Position numbers and translations under genes: made by a program
The notes under the pieces: model-generated
Told to the model about the DNA's origin: nothing
Database searches by the model: none
Seen by the model: only the letters and a program-made list of their open reading frames with translations
Part shown: in pieces, positions 50,340 through 60,270 of the stretch
Layout: each line of letters starts with the position of its first letter
Numbering within the stretch: the stretch's first letter is position 1
Source of the DNA: Paraburkholderia rhizosphaerae
GTDB taxonomy: Bacteria; Pseudomonadota; Gammaproteobacteria; Burkholderiales; Burkholderiaceae
Direction: 5' to 3'
Length of the DNA: 64,000 nt
Assembly: GCF_004366595.1 (NCBI RefSeq)
Contig: NZ_SORE01000010.1
Location: 62,001-126,000 of the forward strand

Positions 50340-51680
50340 TTACAGCACGTAGCGCGAAAGATCTTCGTCGTCGGCGACTTCGTTCAGCGCGCGATCGACA
50401 TATGCGGCATCGATCCGCACGCTCTTGCCCGCATGATTGCCCGCCGAGAACGACACTTCCTCGAGCAGCTTTTCGATCACCGTATAAAGCCGCCGCGCAC
50501 CGATATTCTCAGTCTTCTCATTGACCGAGAACGCGATTTCAGCGAGGCGCCGGATGCCGTCATCGGCGAAATCGAGGTGCACGTCCTCGGTTTCGAGCAA
50601 TGCCTGGTATTGCTTGACGAGGCTGGCATCGGTGGCGACCAGAATCGCTTCGAAGTCCTTCACCGACAGCGAGTCGAGTTCGACGCGAATTGGGAAGCGC
50701 CCTTGCAGTTCCGGAATCAGATCGCTCGGCTTGGCCAGATGGAACGCGCCGCTCGCGATAAACAGGATGTGATCGGTCTTCACCATCCCGTACTTCGTGT
50801 TGATCGTCGTGCCTTCGACAAGCGGCAACAGGTCGCGCTGCACACCCTGCCGCGATACCTCGCCGCCGCCGGCTTCGTTGCGCGATGCAATCTTGTCGAT
50901 TTCGTCGAGGAATACGATACCGTTCTGCTCGACGTTCTGCACCGAGCGCGTTTTGACTTCCTCGTCGTTCAGCATCTTCGACGCTTCTTCGTCGGTCAGC
51001 ACCTTCAGCGCTTCTTTCACCTTCAGCTTGCGTCGTGTCTTCTTGCCGCCGCCCAGATTCGCGAACATCGAGCGAATCTGTTCAGTCATGTCTTCCATGC
51101 CAGGCGGGCCCATGATGTCCATGCCGGAGGCAGGCGTCTCGACGTCCAGTTCGATTTCCTTATCGTCGAGCTGACCTTCGCGCAGACGCTTGCGGAACGT
51201 CTGACGCGTTGAACTCGGCTCGTCGTGGTGCTCGGTCGAGCCCGACCCGAAGCCGACCGGACGCGCGCCCGGCAGCAAGATATCGAGGATGCGGTCTTCG
51301 GCCTGATCCTGCGCCTTCGAGCGCACCTTGCGCATTTCGGTCTCGCGCGTCTGCTTGACCGAAATCTCCATCAGGTCGCGCACGATGCTGTCGACATCGC
51401 GACCCACGTAACCCACTTCGGTGAACTTGGTCGCTTCGATCTTGATAAACGGCGCATCGGCGAGCTTCGCCAGACGGCGTGCGATTTCGGTTTTACCGAC
51501 GCCGGTCGGTCCGATCATCAGAATATTCTTGGGCGTAATTTCCTGCCGCAGCGGCTCGGCAACTTGCTGACGCCGCCAGCGATTGCGCAGCGCGACCGCG
51601 ACGGCTTTTTTTGCGCGGTCCTGGCCGATGATGTGCTTGTCGAGTTCCGAGACGATCTCGGCGGGAGTCATGGTGCTCAT
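50340..51680 (-). CDS. hslU: HslU ATPase subunit of HslVU protease
   Basis: This 446-residue AAA+ unfoldase feeds substrates to HslV. Walker [16 protein letters not shown], Walker [13 protein letters not shown], sensor II near [16 protein letters not shown] and the C-terminal LSRYVL tail that docks into HslV are present. AAGGA lies before the ATG, 9 bases after the hslV stop. Confidence 0.97.
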   Translation of the reverse strand: MSTMTPAEIVSELDKHIIGQDRAKKAVAVALRNRWRRQQVAEPLRQEITPKNILMIGPTGVGKTEIARRLAKLADAPFIKIEATKFTEVGYVGRDVDSIVRDLMEISVKQTRETEMRKVRSKAQDQAEDRILDILLPGARPVGFGSGSTEHHDEPSSTRQTFRKRLREGQLDDKEIELDVETPASGMDIMGPPGMEDMTEQIRSMFANLGGGKKTRRKLKVKEALKVLTDEEASKMLNDEEVKTRSVQNVEQNGIVFLDEIDKIASRNEAGGGEVSRQGVQRDLLPLVEGTTINTKYGMVKTDHILFIASGAFHLAKPSDLIPELQGRFPIRVELDSLSVKDFEAILVATDASLVKQYQALLETEDVHLDFADDGIRRLAEIAFSVNEKTENIGARRLYTVIEKLLEEVSFSAGNHAGKSVRIDAAYVDRALNEVADDEDLSRYVL

Positions 51681-51689
51681 CGTGGGTCC

Positions 51690-52226
51690 TTACTCGATCG
51701 TCTCGATGACGCGGTTGTGGTTCGTGTAGATGCACATGTCGCCGGCAATTTCCAGCGACTTTTCGACAATTTCGCGCGGCGACAACGGCGTGTTGTCCAC
51801 CAGCGCCTTCGCCGCGGCCTGCGCGTACGCGCCGCCGGAGCCGATCGCGCAGATGCCGCCTTCCGGGTCGAGCACATCGCCGTTGCCGGTGATCACAAGC
51901 GTCGATTGCGCGTCGGCTGCGATCAACATCGCCTCGAGCCGGCGCAGCATGCGGTCGGTGCGCCAGTCTTTCGCGAGTTCGACAGCGGCACGGGTGAGGT
52001 TGCCCTGGTGTTTTTCCAGCTTTGCTTCGAAGCGATCGAGCAGTGAAAAGGCGTCGGCCGTGCCGCCCGCGAAACCCACCAGCACCTTGCCGTTATAGAT
52101 GCGCCGGACCTTGCGCGCGCCGCCCTTCATAACGATGTTGCCGAGCGTCACCTGGCCGTCGCCGCCTAGCGCGACCTGGTCGCCGCGGCGCACTGAGACG
52201 ATCGTCGTGCCGTGAAATTGCTCCAT
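51690..52226 (-). CDS. hslV: HslV peptidase subunit of HslVU protease
   Basis: This 178-residue proteasome-like peptidase starts [14 protein letters not shown]. Removal of six residues would expose the catalytic Thr7 (TTIVSVRR). GDGQVTLG and [16 protein letters not shown] are typical. AAGGAA precedes the ATG. A heat-shock-like promoter is proposed upstream. Confidence 0.97.
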   Translation of the reverse strand: MEQFHGTTIVSVRRGDQVALGGDGQVTLGNIVMKGGARKVRRIYNGKVLVGFAGGTADAFSLLDRFEAKLEKHQGNLTRAAVELAKDWRTDRMLRRLEAMLIAADAQSTLVITGNGDVLDPEGGICAIGSGGAYAQAAAKALVDNTPLSPREIVEKSLEIAGDMCIYTNHNRVIETIE

Positions 52227-52345
52227 ATGCGTTCCTTTTGCAAACAGGTAAGACGCGATGCCGACATGGCGTCACCGCGAAAATCCGTGACAGCGGACGG
52301 CGCGCGACCGTTCTACGACGCGCGCGCGTACAGCGCATTCGGTTT

Positions 52346-52373
52346 ATTTTAGGGCTTGCGAGCCCATATCAAG
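52346..52373 (-). promoter_or_regulatory. Possible heat-shock (sigma-32) promoter of hslVU
   Basis: On the minus strand, CTTGATA (complement of 52367-52373) and CCCTAAAAT (complement of 52346-52354) lie 12 bases apart, resembling CTTGAAA and CCCCATNT. The predicted start is about 115 bases before hslV. Known sigma-32 control of hslVU in enterobacteria supports this, but the -10 match is partial. Confidence 0.35.
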
Positions 52374-52566
52374 GGCTGCTTCGACAGGCGCTCAGGAAAC
52401 TCTGTGCGCAATATCCGAGAATTTCGACAGAAGAAACGGGATTGCCCGGTAATTCATGCGTCATATCGCTAACGGGCACCGGTGAAGCTTACCGTTTGTC
52501 GCACGCTCACGCTTCGCTGCGAACACGGCCACCCAGGGACTCAACTGAGGACCATTGCAGGACCAC

Positions 52567-52600
52567 CAAACAAAAGAGGCGCACGAACCCGTGCGCCTCT
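52567..52600 (-). terminator. Intrinsic terminator of dksA
   Basis: AGAGGCGCAC pairs with GTGCGCCTCT around a 6-base loop. On the minus strand the stem is followed by TTTTGTTTGG. It lies 52 bases after the dksA stop. Confidence 0.88.
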
Positions 52601-52652
52601 CAAAAGAAGCAGTGAGAAGGACGCGGACCCCGTGGCCGCGCCTTGCAGATGT

Positions 52653-53072
52653 TTAGTCGCCGAACAGCTTCTGGCGCAGCTCGCGGCGCTCCTGCGCTTC
52701 GAGCGACAGCGTCGCGGTCGGCCGCGCAATCAGGCGCGGGATACCAATCGGCTCGCCGGTTTCTTCGCACCAGCCGTATTCACCGGACTCGATTCGCGCA
52801 AGCGATTGCTGCACTTTCTTCAGCAGCTTGCGCTCGCGGTCGCGCGTGCGCAGTTCGAGCGCATGCTCTTCCTCGATCGTTGCGCGGTCGGCCGGGTCCG
52901 GCACGATCACGGTTTCGCGCAGATTTTCGGTGGTTTGGCCGGCATTGCGGAGAATCTCCGCCTGCAGCTGCTCGAGCCGGTTCTTGAAGAAAGCGAGCTG
53001 ATCGTCGTTCATGTAATCCTTGTCGCTCATCTTCAGGATTTCGGCTTCAGTCAAGAGTCGTTTCGTCGTCAT
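52653..53072 (-). CDS. dksA: RNA polymerase-binding factor DksA, zinc-site-less form
   Basis: This 139-residue factor tunes transcription together with ppGpp. The coiled-coil tip residues Asp59, Asp62 and Ala64 (DPADRA) match the functional DxxDxA motif. In the globular domain only Cys102 of the four zinc cysteines remains. The other three positions are Thr105, Ser123 and Ala126 (WCEETGEPIGIPRL, ATLSLEAQER), so zinc cannot be bound in the usual way. This form is known in several alpha- and betaproteobacteria. The start at 53072 gives MTTKRLLTEAEIL. Confidence 0.95.
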   Translation of the reverse strand: MTTKRLLTEAEILKMSDKDYMNDDQLAFFKNRLEQLQAEILRNAGQTTENLRETVIVPDPADRATIEEEHALELRTRDRERKLLKKVQQSLARIESGEYGWCEETGEPIGIPRLIARPTATLSLEAQERRELRQKLFGD

Positions 53073-53660
53073 CTGGCTTGCTTCTTCAATGTGAGGCAAA
53101 CGGTGAGATTTGCCCGCACTTTCGTGTTGCCCGCAAAGGCGCTTCAAAGACACTTCGAAGACGCTCAATTCTCGCGCCGGCGAACACGGACGATGGGCTG
53201 TCGTGACGCCGAAGCGCCGATGCGGGGCCGAACTCCTCTGGAAACCGATCTACAGATACAGATACTCCCGAGGCGATGCTCCGTTGCAGCGCGCGTTATG
53301 AGCCAGCGTGCCTGCCGGCATATCGGCGTGTTACCCGGATAAGATCTTCCGGCGCCGTCGCTGCCCGGCACGTTTGCGCGCTGACCGGGCGATTCATTCT
53401 GTTTCTCCAGCGGGGCTGTATTGTAACTGAATCACAACGCAGCCCCGCAATCCGTGGCAATCACTGTCACGACCCCGGATATCGTCAAAATATAACGCGG
53501 CAATCGTTAAAAAGCGATGGTCCTGCGTACGTTAGACCGCAGGATCTTCACGTGATTCAGGGCGCCGCTTCCCTATCTACTCCATACTCCGCGCCTCAGG
53601 TCCGGGGCGCCGCGCGAACGCGTGTTACCGCACACAAGCGGCACACGAGCTCAGGCAACG
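53073..53660. other. Long intergenic region upstream of dksA
   Basis: This 588-base gap between the COG0523 gene and dksA should contain the dksA promoter. A possible minus-strand promoter (TTGCGG, TACAAT) overlaps the hairpin at 53410-53448. I looked for a Zur-type box and found no convincing one. No coding gene is supported. Confidence 0.45.
53410..53448. repeat. Long perfect-stem inverted repeat
   Basis: GCGGGGCTG pairs with CAGCCCCGC, and inside it TTGT pairs with ACAA across a symmetric 2x2 internal loop, giving a 13-bp hairpin. There is no T-run on either side, so it is not a standard terminator. Confidence 0.6.
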
Positions 53661-54767
53661 TCAGGCAAGGCACGCGTCCAGCCCATCGGTGATCAGATCC
53701 TGCGGCAGCTCGATACCGATGAAGACCATCTTGTTGGTCTTCTTCTCGGCCGGTTGCCACTTTGATGCAAGATCGCTGCCCATCATCTGATGCACGCCCT
53801 GGAACACGACCTTGCGATCGACGCCCTTCATATACAGCACGCCCTTGTAGCGCAGCAGCCGCTCGCCGTAGATTTGCAGAATACCGCCAAGGAAGTCTTC
53901 CAGCTTGTTCGGATCGAACGGCCGATCGCTGCGATACACGAACGATTTGATCTTGTCGTCGTGATGCGCGTGGTGATGGTTATGGTGAGCATGGCTGTGA
54001 TCGTGGCCTTCGTGATCGCAATGGCCGTGCTCATGGTCGCAGTTTGCGTGGTCATGATCATGTTCGTGCGCATGATCGTGCGCATGATCGTGATCGTGTT
54101 CGTCTTCGGCGAGGAAGTCCGGGTCGATCTCGAGCTTCGCGTTCAGGTTGAAGCCGCGCAGGTCGAAAATTTCCTTGATATCGGCGTCGCCAAAGTTCAC
54201 AACCTTGATCGCGGCCTTCGGATTCATATGCAGCACGCGGTGCCGCAGGTCGTCGAGCGTTGCTTCATCGACCAGATCGGACTTCGTGATGAAGAGCCGG
54301 TCAGCGAAGCCGACCTGGCGTTGCACGACCTCGTGCTCGTTGAGCTGATGATTCGCATGCTTCGCGTCGACCAGCGTGATGATCGCGTCGAGCAGGAATT
54401 CGTCGGCGATGCTGTCGTCCATGAAAAACGTCTGCGCGACCGGACCCGGATTCGCGAGGCCGGTGGTCTCGATCACGACGCGCTCGAAATCGAGCTTGCC
54501 GGCCTGCTTTTGCGCGGCGAGGTCCGCGAGCACGCGTGCGAGGTCGCCGCGGATCGTGCAGCAGATGCAGCCATTGCTCATCTGGATGATCTGCTCATTG
54601 GACTCCTGCACGAGAATCTCGTTATCGATGTTCTCTTCGCCGAACTCGTTTTCGATTACGGCGATCTTCATGCCGTGCTGCTCGTTCAGGATGCGCTTGA
54701 GCAGCGTCGTTTTACCGCTGCCGAGAAAGCCGGTGAGGATTGTGACGGGGATCATGTTGGTCGCCAT
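53661..54767 (-). CDS. COG0523 (CobW-type) GTPase with histidine-rich metal tail
   Basis: This 368-residue G3E-family GTPase has Walker A GFLGSGKT (13-20), the metal-binding CxCC motif GCICC (66-70), switch ETTGLANP and the TKSD guanine motif. Residues 222-270 contain 23 histidines in Asp/His repeats, a strong metal-buffering region, followed by the CobW C-terminal domain. Such proteins act as metal chaperones, often for zinc. The start MATNMIPVTILTGFLG at 54767 is chosen because the upstream frame is not family-like. It lies upstream of the zinc-site-less dksA on the same strand. Confidence 0.92.
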   Translation of the reverse strand: MATNMIPVTILTGFLGSGKTTLLKRILNEQHGMKIAVIENEFGEENIDNEILVQESNEQIIQMSNGCICCTIRGDLARVLADLAAQKQAGKLDFERVVIETTGLANPGPVAQTFFMDDSIADEFLLDAIITLVDAKHANHQLNEHEVVQRQVGFADRLFITKSDLVDEATLDDLRHRVLHMNPKAAIKVVNFGDADIKEIFDLRGFNLNAKLEIDPDFLAEDEHDHDHAHDHAHEHDHDHANCDHEHGHCDHEGHDHSHAHHNHHHAHHDDKIKSFVYRSDRPFDPNKLEDFLGGILQIYGERLLRYKGVLYMKGVDRKVVFQGVHQMMGSDLASKWQPAEKKTNKMVFIGIELPQDLITDGLDACLA

Positions 54768-55046
54768 ATCGTGTCGCCTGTGCTGTTTGTGCGTGGTTCC
54801 ATCTGATTGAATGAGGCCCACACGTGAATCGGGGGCGGGAACCCGCCGGCCGCGGCGGGGCGGTATCGAGCCGAATATTGAAGCATATCTGCGAGGATGC
54901 TGCCGCGCGCCGGTCTGAAACGGAATGCTGGACAACGCGGGTGCCGGCCTGAGTTCGCCAGGAACTACCCCGGCCCGACCCGGCCCGGCGCCCCTGACCG
55001 GGGCCGCCGTCACTCGCCTGCCGAAAACACCCAGAACTATGGGCGA

Positions 55047-56249
55047 TCACGCAATTTGCAACAATAGGCCTTTCAGGTATTCACCTTCCGGGAAGGCCGT
55101 CAGCAACGGATGGTCGACGCCGGCGCCCAGCCGCTTGAGAATCCGGGCGTCGACACGCGCATCGGCTGCCGCGCCGGCGACGATCTTCTGGAACAGATCA
55201 GCATCGATCGCGCCTGAGCACGAATACGTGAACAGCAGCCCGCCCGGGCGCAGCAGCCGGAAGCCGCTCAGGTTGATGTCCTTGTACGCGCGCGCCGCAC
55301 GGTCGACGTGTTCGCGCGACGGCGCGAACTTCGGCGGGTCGAGCACGATCAGGTCGAAACGTTCGCCGTCGTCGGCCAGGCGCCGCAGCGTCTTGAACGC
55401 ATCGGCGTCGAGCCAGGCCGCCCGCTGCGCGTCGAAGCCGTTCGCGACGACGTTCTGCTGCGCGAGCGCCAGTGCTTCCCCGGACGAATCGATTGACACG
55501 ACCCGCTTTGCGCCGCCCTTGAGCGCCGCGAGCGAAAACCCGCCGGTGTAGCAGAAGCAGTTCAGCACGTCGCGCTCATGCGCGAACTGCTGGACAAGCG
55601 CGCGGTTGTCACGTTGATCGACATAGAAGCCTGTTTTGTGCCCGTTGTGCACGTCGACGTGGTAGCGCACGCCGTTTTCGTTCGCGATCAGCGTATCCGG
55701 CGGCGCGTCGCCAGCGAGCACACCGGTTACCGGCTCGAGGCCTTCCTTGTCGCGAATCGACACGTCGGAGCGCTCATAGATGTTCGGGCAGCCGGTTGCA
55801 CTGGTCAGCGCGGCGACGATCGCATCCTTCCACGCCTCGACGCCCGCCGCCATAAACTGGCAGACCAGCTGGCCGCGCGCGTCATGATCGTCGGCGATGT
55901 AGTAGTCGACGATCAAGCCAGGCAAGCCGTCCGCTTCGCCGAAAATCAGCCGTACCGCGCCGGTATCGCGCACCATCGCCTGCCGGTGCGCGAGCGCGCG
56001 CTGCACGCGGCGCTTGAAGAATGCATGGTCGATCGGTTCGGCTTCGTCGAAGCTCCACACACGGGCGCGAATCTGCGAATGCGGGCTCCACGCCGCGCGT
56101 GCGAGGAAGCGCCCGTCGTGTGAGCGCACCAGCACCGTGGCGCCAATGCCCGGCTTGCCGTCGACGCGGTCGATCGCGTTCGCGTAGACCCACGGGTGGC
56201 GGCGCAACAGCGATTTTTCCTTCGACGGTTTAAGCGTGACGGTATTCAT
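55047..56249 (-). CDS. rlmI: 23S rRNA m5C1962 methyltransferase RlmI
   Basis: This 400-residue class I rRNA methyltransferase has an N-terminal PUA domain (LKPSKEKSLLRRHPWVYANA), a central EEHVD-like domain and a SAM domain with NCFCYTGGFSLAALKGGA. LDPPKFAPSR and FTYSCSGAI carry the catalytic residues. It stands alone, 165 bases after xerC on the same strand. Confidence 0.92.
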   Translation of the reverse strand: MNTVTLKPSKEKSLLRRHPWVYANAIDRVDGKPGIGATVLVRSHDGRFLARAAWSPHSQIRARVWSFDEAEPIDHAFFKRRVQRALAHRQAMVRDTGAVRLIFGEADGLPGLIVDYYIADDHDARGQLVCQFMAAGVEAWKDAIVAALTSATGCPNIYERSDVSIRDKEGLEPVTGVLAGDAPPDTLIANENGVRYHVDVHNGHKTGFYVDQRDNRALVQQFAHERDVLNCFCYTGGFSLAALKGGAKRVVSIDSSGEALALAQQNVVANGFDAQRAAWLDADAFKTLRRLADDGERFDLIVLDPPKFAPSREHVDRAARAYKDINLSGFRLLRPGGLLFTYSCSGAIDADLFQKIVAGAAADARVDARILKRLGAGVDHPLLTAFPEGEYLKGLLLQIA

Positions 56250-56414
56250 GAGGTTGAGTATTCAGCAGAACAATGTACCTGCGAAGCGCGTGCGAATCGC
56301 TCAGGAGTGGTCAGACTGGTGGACACGTTGCGCGCGTGATCCGCTTGCGATGCAGGCTATTGCACGCGCCCGTTGCCGAAGTGCGCCATGTTTTTTGACG
56401 TTGGCGTCACCGCG

Positions 56415-57338
56415 CTATTCCCGCTTTTTCGCACGCGGGTGCGTCTGATCGTAAACCTGCGCGAGATGCTGGAAATCGAGCGCCGTATAGATTTGCGTCG
56501 CCGTGATGCTGGCATGGCCGAGCAGTTCCTGCACCGCGCGCAAATCGCCGCTCGATTGCAGCACGTGGGTGGCAAACGAGTGGCGCAGCACGTGCGGATG
56601 CACGTTCGCCGGAATGCCTGCAATAAGCGCCGCGCGCTTCACGCGCTCGCGCACGACATTGGGCGACATCCGCTTGCCTCGCGCGGACAGGAACAGCGGG
56701 TGCGGATCGAGCTTGACGAACTCGCCGCGCACCGCGAGCCATGCGCGCAACGCATCGAGCGCCTTGCTGCCGACTGGCACGATGCGCCTGCGATTGCCCT
56801 TGCCGAGCACTTCGACTTCCGCCGCATCGAGCTTGAGCCATCCCGCGGAACGATAGCCATCGGCCTCGGCGAAATGAACGTCGAGGCCGACCAGTTCCGC
56901 AAGGCGCAAGCCCGACGAATAGAACAGTTCGAGCATCGCGTGATCGCGCAGGCCTTCGGTGTTCGCCTCGGCCGGTGTTTCCATCAGCTTGTGCGTATCG
57001 TCGACCGACAGCGCCTTCGGCAGCGTTTTCGCCTGCTTCGGCGCACGCACGGTCGCGACCGGGTTCGCCGGCAATTCGACGTGTCCCGCGAGCCAGCGAT
57101 AGAACGCGCGCCATGCCGATAAGCGGTGCGCAATCGAGCGCGCGGTCAGCCCGCCCGCATGCGCGCGCGCGACCGCGCCGCGAATATCGATTGCGGTCAG
57201 GCTTTCGAGCGGACGGCCGTTCGCGAGCTTGTTCAACTCATCGAGTTCATGCGTGTAGCCGCGCAGCGAATGCGCGGACAGCCGCCGCTCATGTTCGAGG
57301 CTCGATAGGTACGCGGCGATCGGATCGGCGAGCGTCAC
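56415..57338 (-). CDS. xerC: Tyrosine recombinase XerC
   Basis: This 307-residue recombinase resolves chromosome dimers at dif. The N-terminal SAM-like domain covers about 1-95. The catalytic residues are Arg145 (SGLRLAEL), Lys180 (LGKGNR), His249 and Arg252 (HPHVLRHSF), His275 (LGHAS) and Tyr284 (TQIYT). It closes the lpxL-dapF-DUF484-xerC series, an order also seen in other proteobacteria. Confidence 0.96.
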   Translation of the reverse strand: MTLADPIAAYLSSLEHERRLSAHSLRGYTHELDELNKLANGRPLESLTAIDIRGAVARAHAGGLTARSIAHRLSAWRAFYRWLAGHVELPANPVATVRAPKQAKTLPKALSVDDTHKLMETPAEANTEGLRDHAMLELFYSSGLRLAELVGLDVHFAEADGYRSAGWLKLDAAEVEVLGKGNRRRIVPVGSKALDALRAWLAVRGEFVKLDPHPLFLSARGKRMSPNVVRERVKRAALIAGIPANVHPHVLRHSFATHVLQSSGDLRAVQELLGHASITATQIYTALDFQHLAQVYDQTHPRAKKRE

Positions 57339-57407
57339 GATACGAACCTTCGCTCAGCGCGCGGGCGGCGAGTCATCGGCGCGGATGAACGCACGGCCGG
57401 CGCGCGA

Positions 57408-58172
57408 TCAGCGCGGCAGCAGCCGGCTTAACGCCGCGCTGGCGAGCGTGCCGATCTGCATGAGGAAGTCGGTCGCCATGCCGTCGTGAAAGCGCCGCGG
57501 GTCGGTTGAGCCCATCACGAGCAGGCCGAATACATTGCCGGTTTCGTCCCGTTCAGGGTCGCGCAGTGCGATCAGCGAGATCGATTCGATCGTGTCGCTG
57601 CCGGCGCCATTCGTGCTGTTTGCGCCGCTTGTGCTGCTCGTGCCGTTATGCGCTTCGACCGCGTCCGACGCTTCACCCGGCGCCGCCGTTACCACAGGCC
57701 CGAGCCACTGCGCGGCCTCGAAGCCCGTATTTGCGCCGCAATACGGCGTCGCAAGGCTGCCAGCGAAGAGTCGCACTTCCTCGCCGACCTGGCGCGTAAA
57801 GTCCGCTTGCTGATACTGCTCCGCGACATCCCATACGCGCAGCGCGGTCTGCGGCACGTCGAATACGTCGCGCAAGCCGTGCGAGATCGCGCGCGGCAGC
57901 GCGTACGGATCGCGCTCGGCCATCACGCGCGCAGTCCAGCGGTTGAACTTTGCCGAGATGCTGTCGTTTTCGTGGCCGTAGCGAAGCAGTTCGGCGAGGC
58001 GCCGCTCGAGCAGTTTGTTCTTGTCGCGCAGCATTTCCATCTGCCGCTCCTGCAACGACACCGCGGCCTTGCCGTGCGGGTTCGCCAGACGGATGGTGGC
58101 GAGCAGTTCCGCGTGATCCGCAAAGAATTCGGGGTTGGCGAGCAGGTAGTCGGCGACTTCGCGATCGTTCAT
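57408..58172 (-). CDS. DUF484 (GAF-like) protein
   Basis: This protein of about 254 residues has the DUF484 N-terminal helix (MNDREVADYLLANPEFFADH), a coiled coil (LQERQMEMLRDKNKLLERRL) and a GAF-like domain with an inserted Ser/Thr/Asn-rich stretch of about 35 residues (GTSSTSGANSTNGAGS). It lies between dapF and xerC, as in many proteobacteria. Its function is unknown. A TTG start at 58220, 6 bases after dapF, is an alternative. Confidence 0.85.
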   Translation of the reverse strand: MNDREVADYLLANPEFFADHAELLATIRLANPHGKAAVSLQERQMEMLRDKNKLLERRLAELLRYGHENDSISAKFNRWTARVMAERDPYALPRAISHGLRDVFDVPQTALRVWDVAEQYQQADFTRQVGEEVRLFAGSLATPYCGANTGFEAAQWLGPVVTAAPGEASDAVEAHNGTSSTSGANSTNGAGSDTIESISLIALRDPERDETGNVFGLLVMGSTDPRRFHDGMATDFLMQIGTLASAALSRLLPR

Positions 58173-58225
58173 GGTTTTTGCCAAAAAGCCGCGCAACGCT
58201 CGTCGCCGCGCGGCGGTCAAGGTAA

Positions 58226-59095
58226 TCAGTCGGCGAGCTCGATCTCGCCTTCAAACACAGTCGTGGCCGGGCCGGACATCAGCAGCGGCTCGTTGCCGCC
58301 TCGCCACGTGATGGTCAGCATGCCGCCGTGAGTGTGCACGCGGACCGTTGAATCGAGCAAGCCGCGCCGGATGCCCGCGGCCACCGCCGCGCATGCGCCG
58401 GTGCCGCACGCGAGCGTCTCGCCGGCGCCGCGCTCGTAGACGCGCAGTTTGATTTCGTTGCGCGATACGACTTGCATGAAGCCCGCGTTCACGCGCTCCG
58501 GAAAGCGCGGATGCGTTTCGACGACCGGGCCGTCCGCTGCGACCGGAAATGATTCGACATCGTCGACCACCTGCACCGCATGCGGATTGCCCATCGATAC
58601 CACCGACACCCAGCGCGTCGCGCCGTTGACGTCGATCGGCCACAGCGTATCGGCGCCGTCGCGGCGGCCTTCGAGTTCGCCGTCAGGGCCGTTCGTATCG
58701 AACGGCACGCGGGCCGGCTCGAACACCGGCGCGCCCATGTCGACGACCACTTCGCCGTTTTCCTGCATCGTCAACGTGATGACGCCCTTTTGCACCTGCA
58801 CGCGCACGCTGCGCTGGTCGGTAAGGCCGGTATCGCGTACGAATTTGACGAAGCAGCGTGCGCCGTTGCCGCAGTGCTCGACCTCACCGCCATCGCAATT
58901 GAAGATGCGATAGCGGAAATCGACACCGTCGACGGTCGGTTTTTCGACCAGCAGCAGTTGGTCCGCGCCGACGCCGAAATGCCGGTTCGCGAGCGCGCGT
59001 ACCTGCGCAGGGTTCAGCGTAAGGGGATGCGTATAGCCGTCGAGCACGACGAAGTCGTTGCCCGCGCCATGCATCTTGGTGAATTTGAGTTTCAT
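58226..59095 (-). CDS. dapF: Diaminopimelate epimerase
   Basis: This 289-residue enzyme converts LL- to meso-diaminopimelate for lysine and peptidoglycan. The two catalytic cysteines are Cys75 (EHCGNGARC) and Cys230 (LACGTGACA). [13 protein letters not shown] marks the N-terminus. Confidence 0.97.
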   Translation of the reverse strand: MKLKFTKMHGAGNDFVVLDGYTHPLTLNPAQVRALANRHFGVGADQLLLVEKPTVDGVDFRYRIFNCDGGEVEHCGNGARCFVKFVRDTGLTDQRSVRVQVQKGVITLTMQENGEVVVDMGAPVFEPARVPFDTNGPDGELEGRRDGADTLWPIDVNGATRWVSVVSMGNPHAVQVVDDVESFPVAADGPVVETHPRFPERVNAGFMQVVSRNEIKLRVYERGAGETLACGTGACAAVAAGIRRGLLDSTVRVHTHGGMLTITWRGGNEPLLMSGPATTVFEGEIELAD

Positions 59096-59257
59096 GCCGC
59101 TATTGTAAGTGACTGCGAAAGCGCCGCCGTATGCCGTGCAGCGCAGTGACCACGGCGCGCCGCCGGGCGGGCAGCTGCGTTTGCGGTTCAGTATGCGTTC
59201 TGGCAGCGTCGTCGCCTGTCGCGATCGCCGCCGCCGGACGACACCCGAACCTCCTGC

Positions 59258-60142
59258 TCAGTAAAAGCCGGGTTCGCCGGGCGGGCGCGTCTTGAAGCGC
59301 TTGTGCACCCAGTAATACTGCTCGGGAATGTGCGGAATCTGCTCTTCGAGAAACGCATTCATACGGCGCGCGTCGACTTCATCGTCGCCGGTCGGGTAGT
59401 TGTCCCACGGCTTGAAGACTCTGAGCCGGTAGCCTTTGTAATTCGGCAACACTTCACCGATAAACGGCACCACCTGCGCTCGCCCGACCTTCGCCAGACG
59501 TCCCACAGCGGTAAGCGTACAGGTCGGCACGCCGAAAAACGGCACGAACGTCGAATTGCGCATGCCGTAGTCCATGTCGGCGCCGAGCATCACCGGCTTG
59601 CGCTCGCGCAGCCACCGCAGCACGATGCGCGCGCTGTCCGCGCGGCTTGCCATTTCCGCGTCGAAACGGCCGCGCGCCGCTTTTGCGACCGCTTCGAGCT
59701 CCGGATTCGACATCGGCTGATACAGCGACCCGCACGGCCGCCGCAGCGAATAGTTGAGGAAGATCGAGCCCGCCTCGATGCCGACAAAATGGAAGCCGAG
59801 AAAGAGCGTGGGCGGGAGATTCGGGTCGGTCAGGTCGATTTCGCTATCGAGCTGCACCAGTTTTTCGAGTTTTTTCGCGGAGCCGAACCACTGGACGCTG
59901 CGCTCGAGATAGCTGCGAATCGCGTGCCGGAAGTGCTTTTGCGCGACGTCTTCGCGAACCTCGTCGCTCCAGTCCGGAAAACACAGCTTCAGGTTGACAT
60001 GGACGATGCGGCGGCGCCGGCTTGGGATCTGGTAAAGCAGCCAGCCGAGGCCGTCGCCGAGCCGCGCGACGAGCCCGTATGGCAAAAGCGCGAAGAACTT
60101 CAGCAGCCCGATGGCCAGTTTCGGCCCGAGGCGGCTCAGCAT
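59258..60142 (-). CDS. lpxL: Lipid A late acyltransferase (LpxL/HtrB type)
   Basis: This 294-residue membrane-associated acyltransferase adds a secondary acyl chain to lipid A. The catalytic HX4(D/E) motif is His118-FVGI-Glu123, with an N-terminal hydrophobic helix (LAIGLLKFFALLPYGLVA) and the conserved DMDYG and PFFGVPTCT blocks. Position in the chain (lauroyl- or myristoyl-type) is not certain. It faces away from metK. Confidence 0.92.
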   Translation of the reverse strand: MLSRLGPKLAIGLLKFFALLPYGLVARLGDGLGWLLYQIPSRRRRIVHVNLKLCFPDWSDEVREDVAQKHFRHAIRSYLERSVQWFGSAKKLEKLVQLDSEIDLTDPNLPPTLFLGFHFVGIEAGSIFLNYSLRRPCGSLYQPMSNPELEAVAKAARGRFDAEMASRADSARIVLRWLRERKPVMLGADMDYGMRNSTFVPFFGVPTCTLTAVGRLAKVGRAQVVPFIGEVLPNYKGYRLRVFKPWDNYPTGDDEVDARRMNAFLEEQIPHIPEQYYWVHKRFKTRPPGEPGFY

Positions 60143-60262
60143 GCATTTCCTCGACGCGAACCTGCAACGGGGCGCGCGCGGCGCGACCGGGCGAATGACG
60201 GGGCCAACAGCGGATAGGAATGCAGCACGCGTGGTTACTCTGTGACGATTGGAAGAAGTCGC

Positions 60263-60268
60263 TATAAT
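60263..60268 (+). promoter_or_regulatory. -10 element of metK promoter
   Basis: A perfect TATAAT, with only partial -35 matches upstream (GTGACG at 60242-60247, 15-base spacer). Transcription would start near 60271, exactly at the first stem of the metK leader. Confidence 0.6.
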
Positions 60269-60270
60269 AA

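Larger units (their letters stand above)
52227..52652. other. Intergenic region hslV-dksA
   Basis: This 426-base region holds the dksA terminator and the proposed hslVU promoter, both listed separately. No further gene or RNA is supported. Confidence 0.5.

Noticed and set aside
54768..55046. Zur box controlling the COG0523 GTPase
   Set aside because: No GTTATA...TATAAC-like inverted repeat is present in the upstream region.
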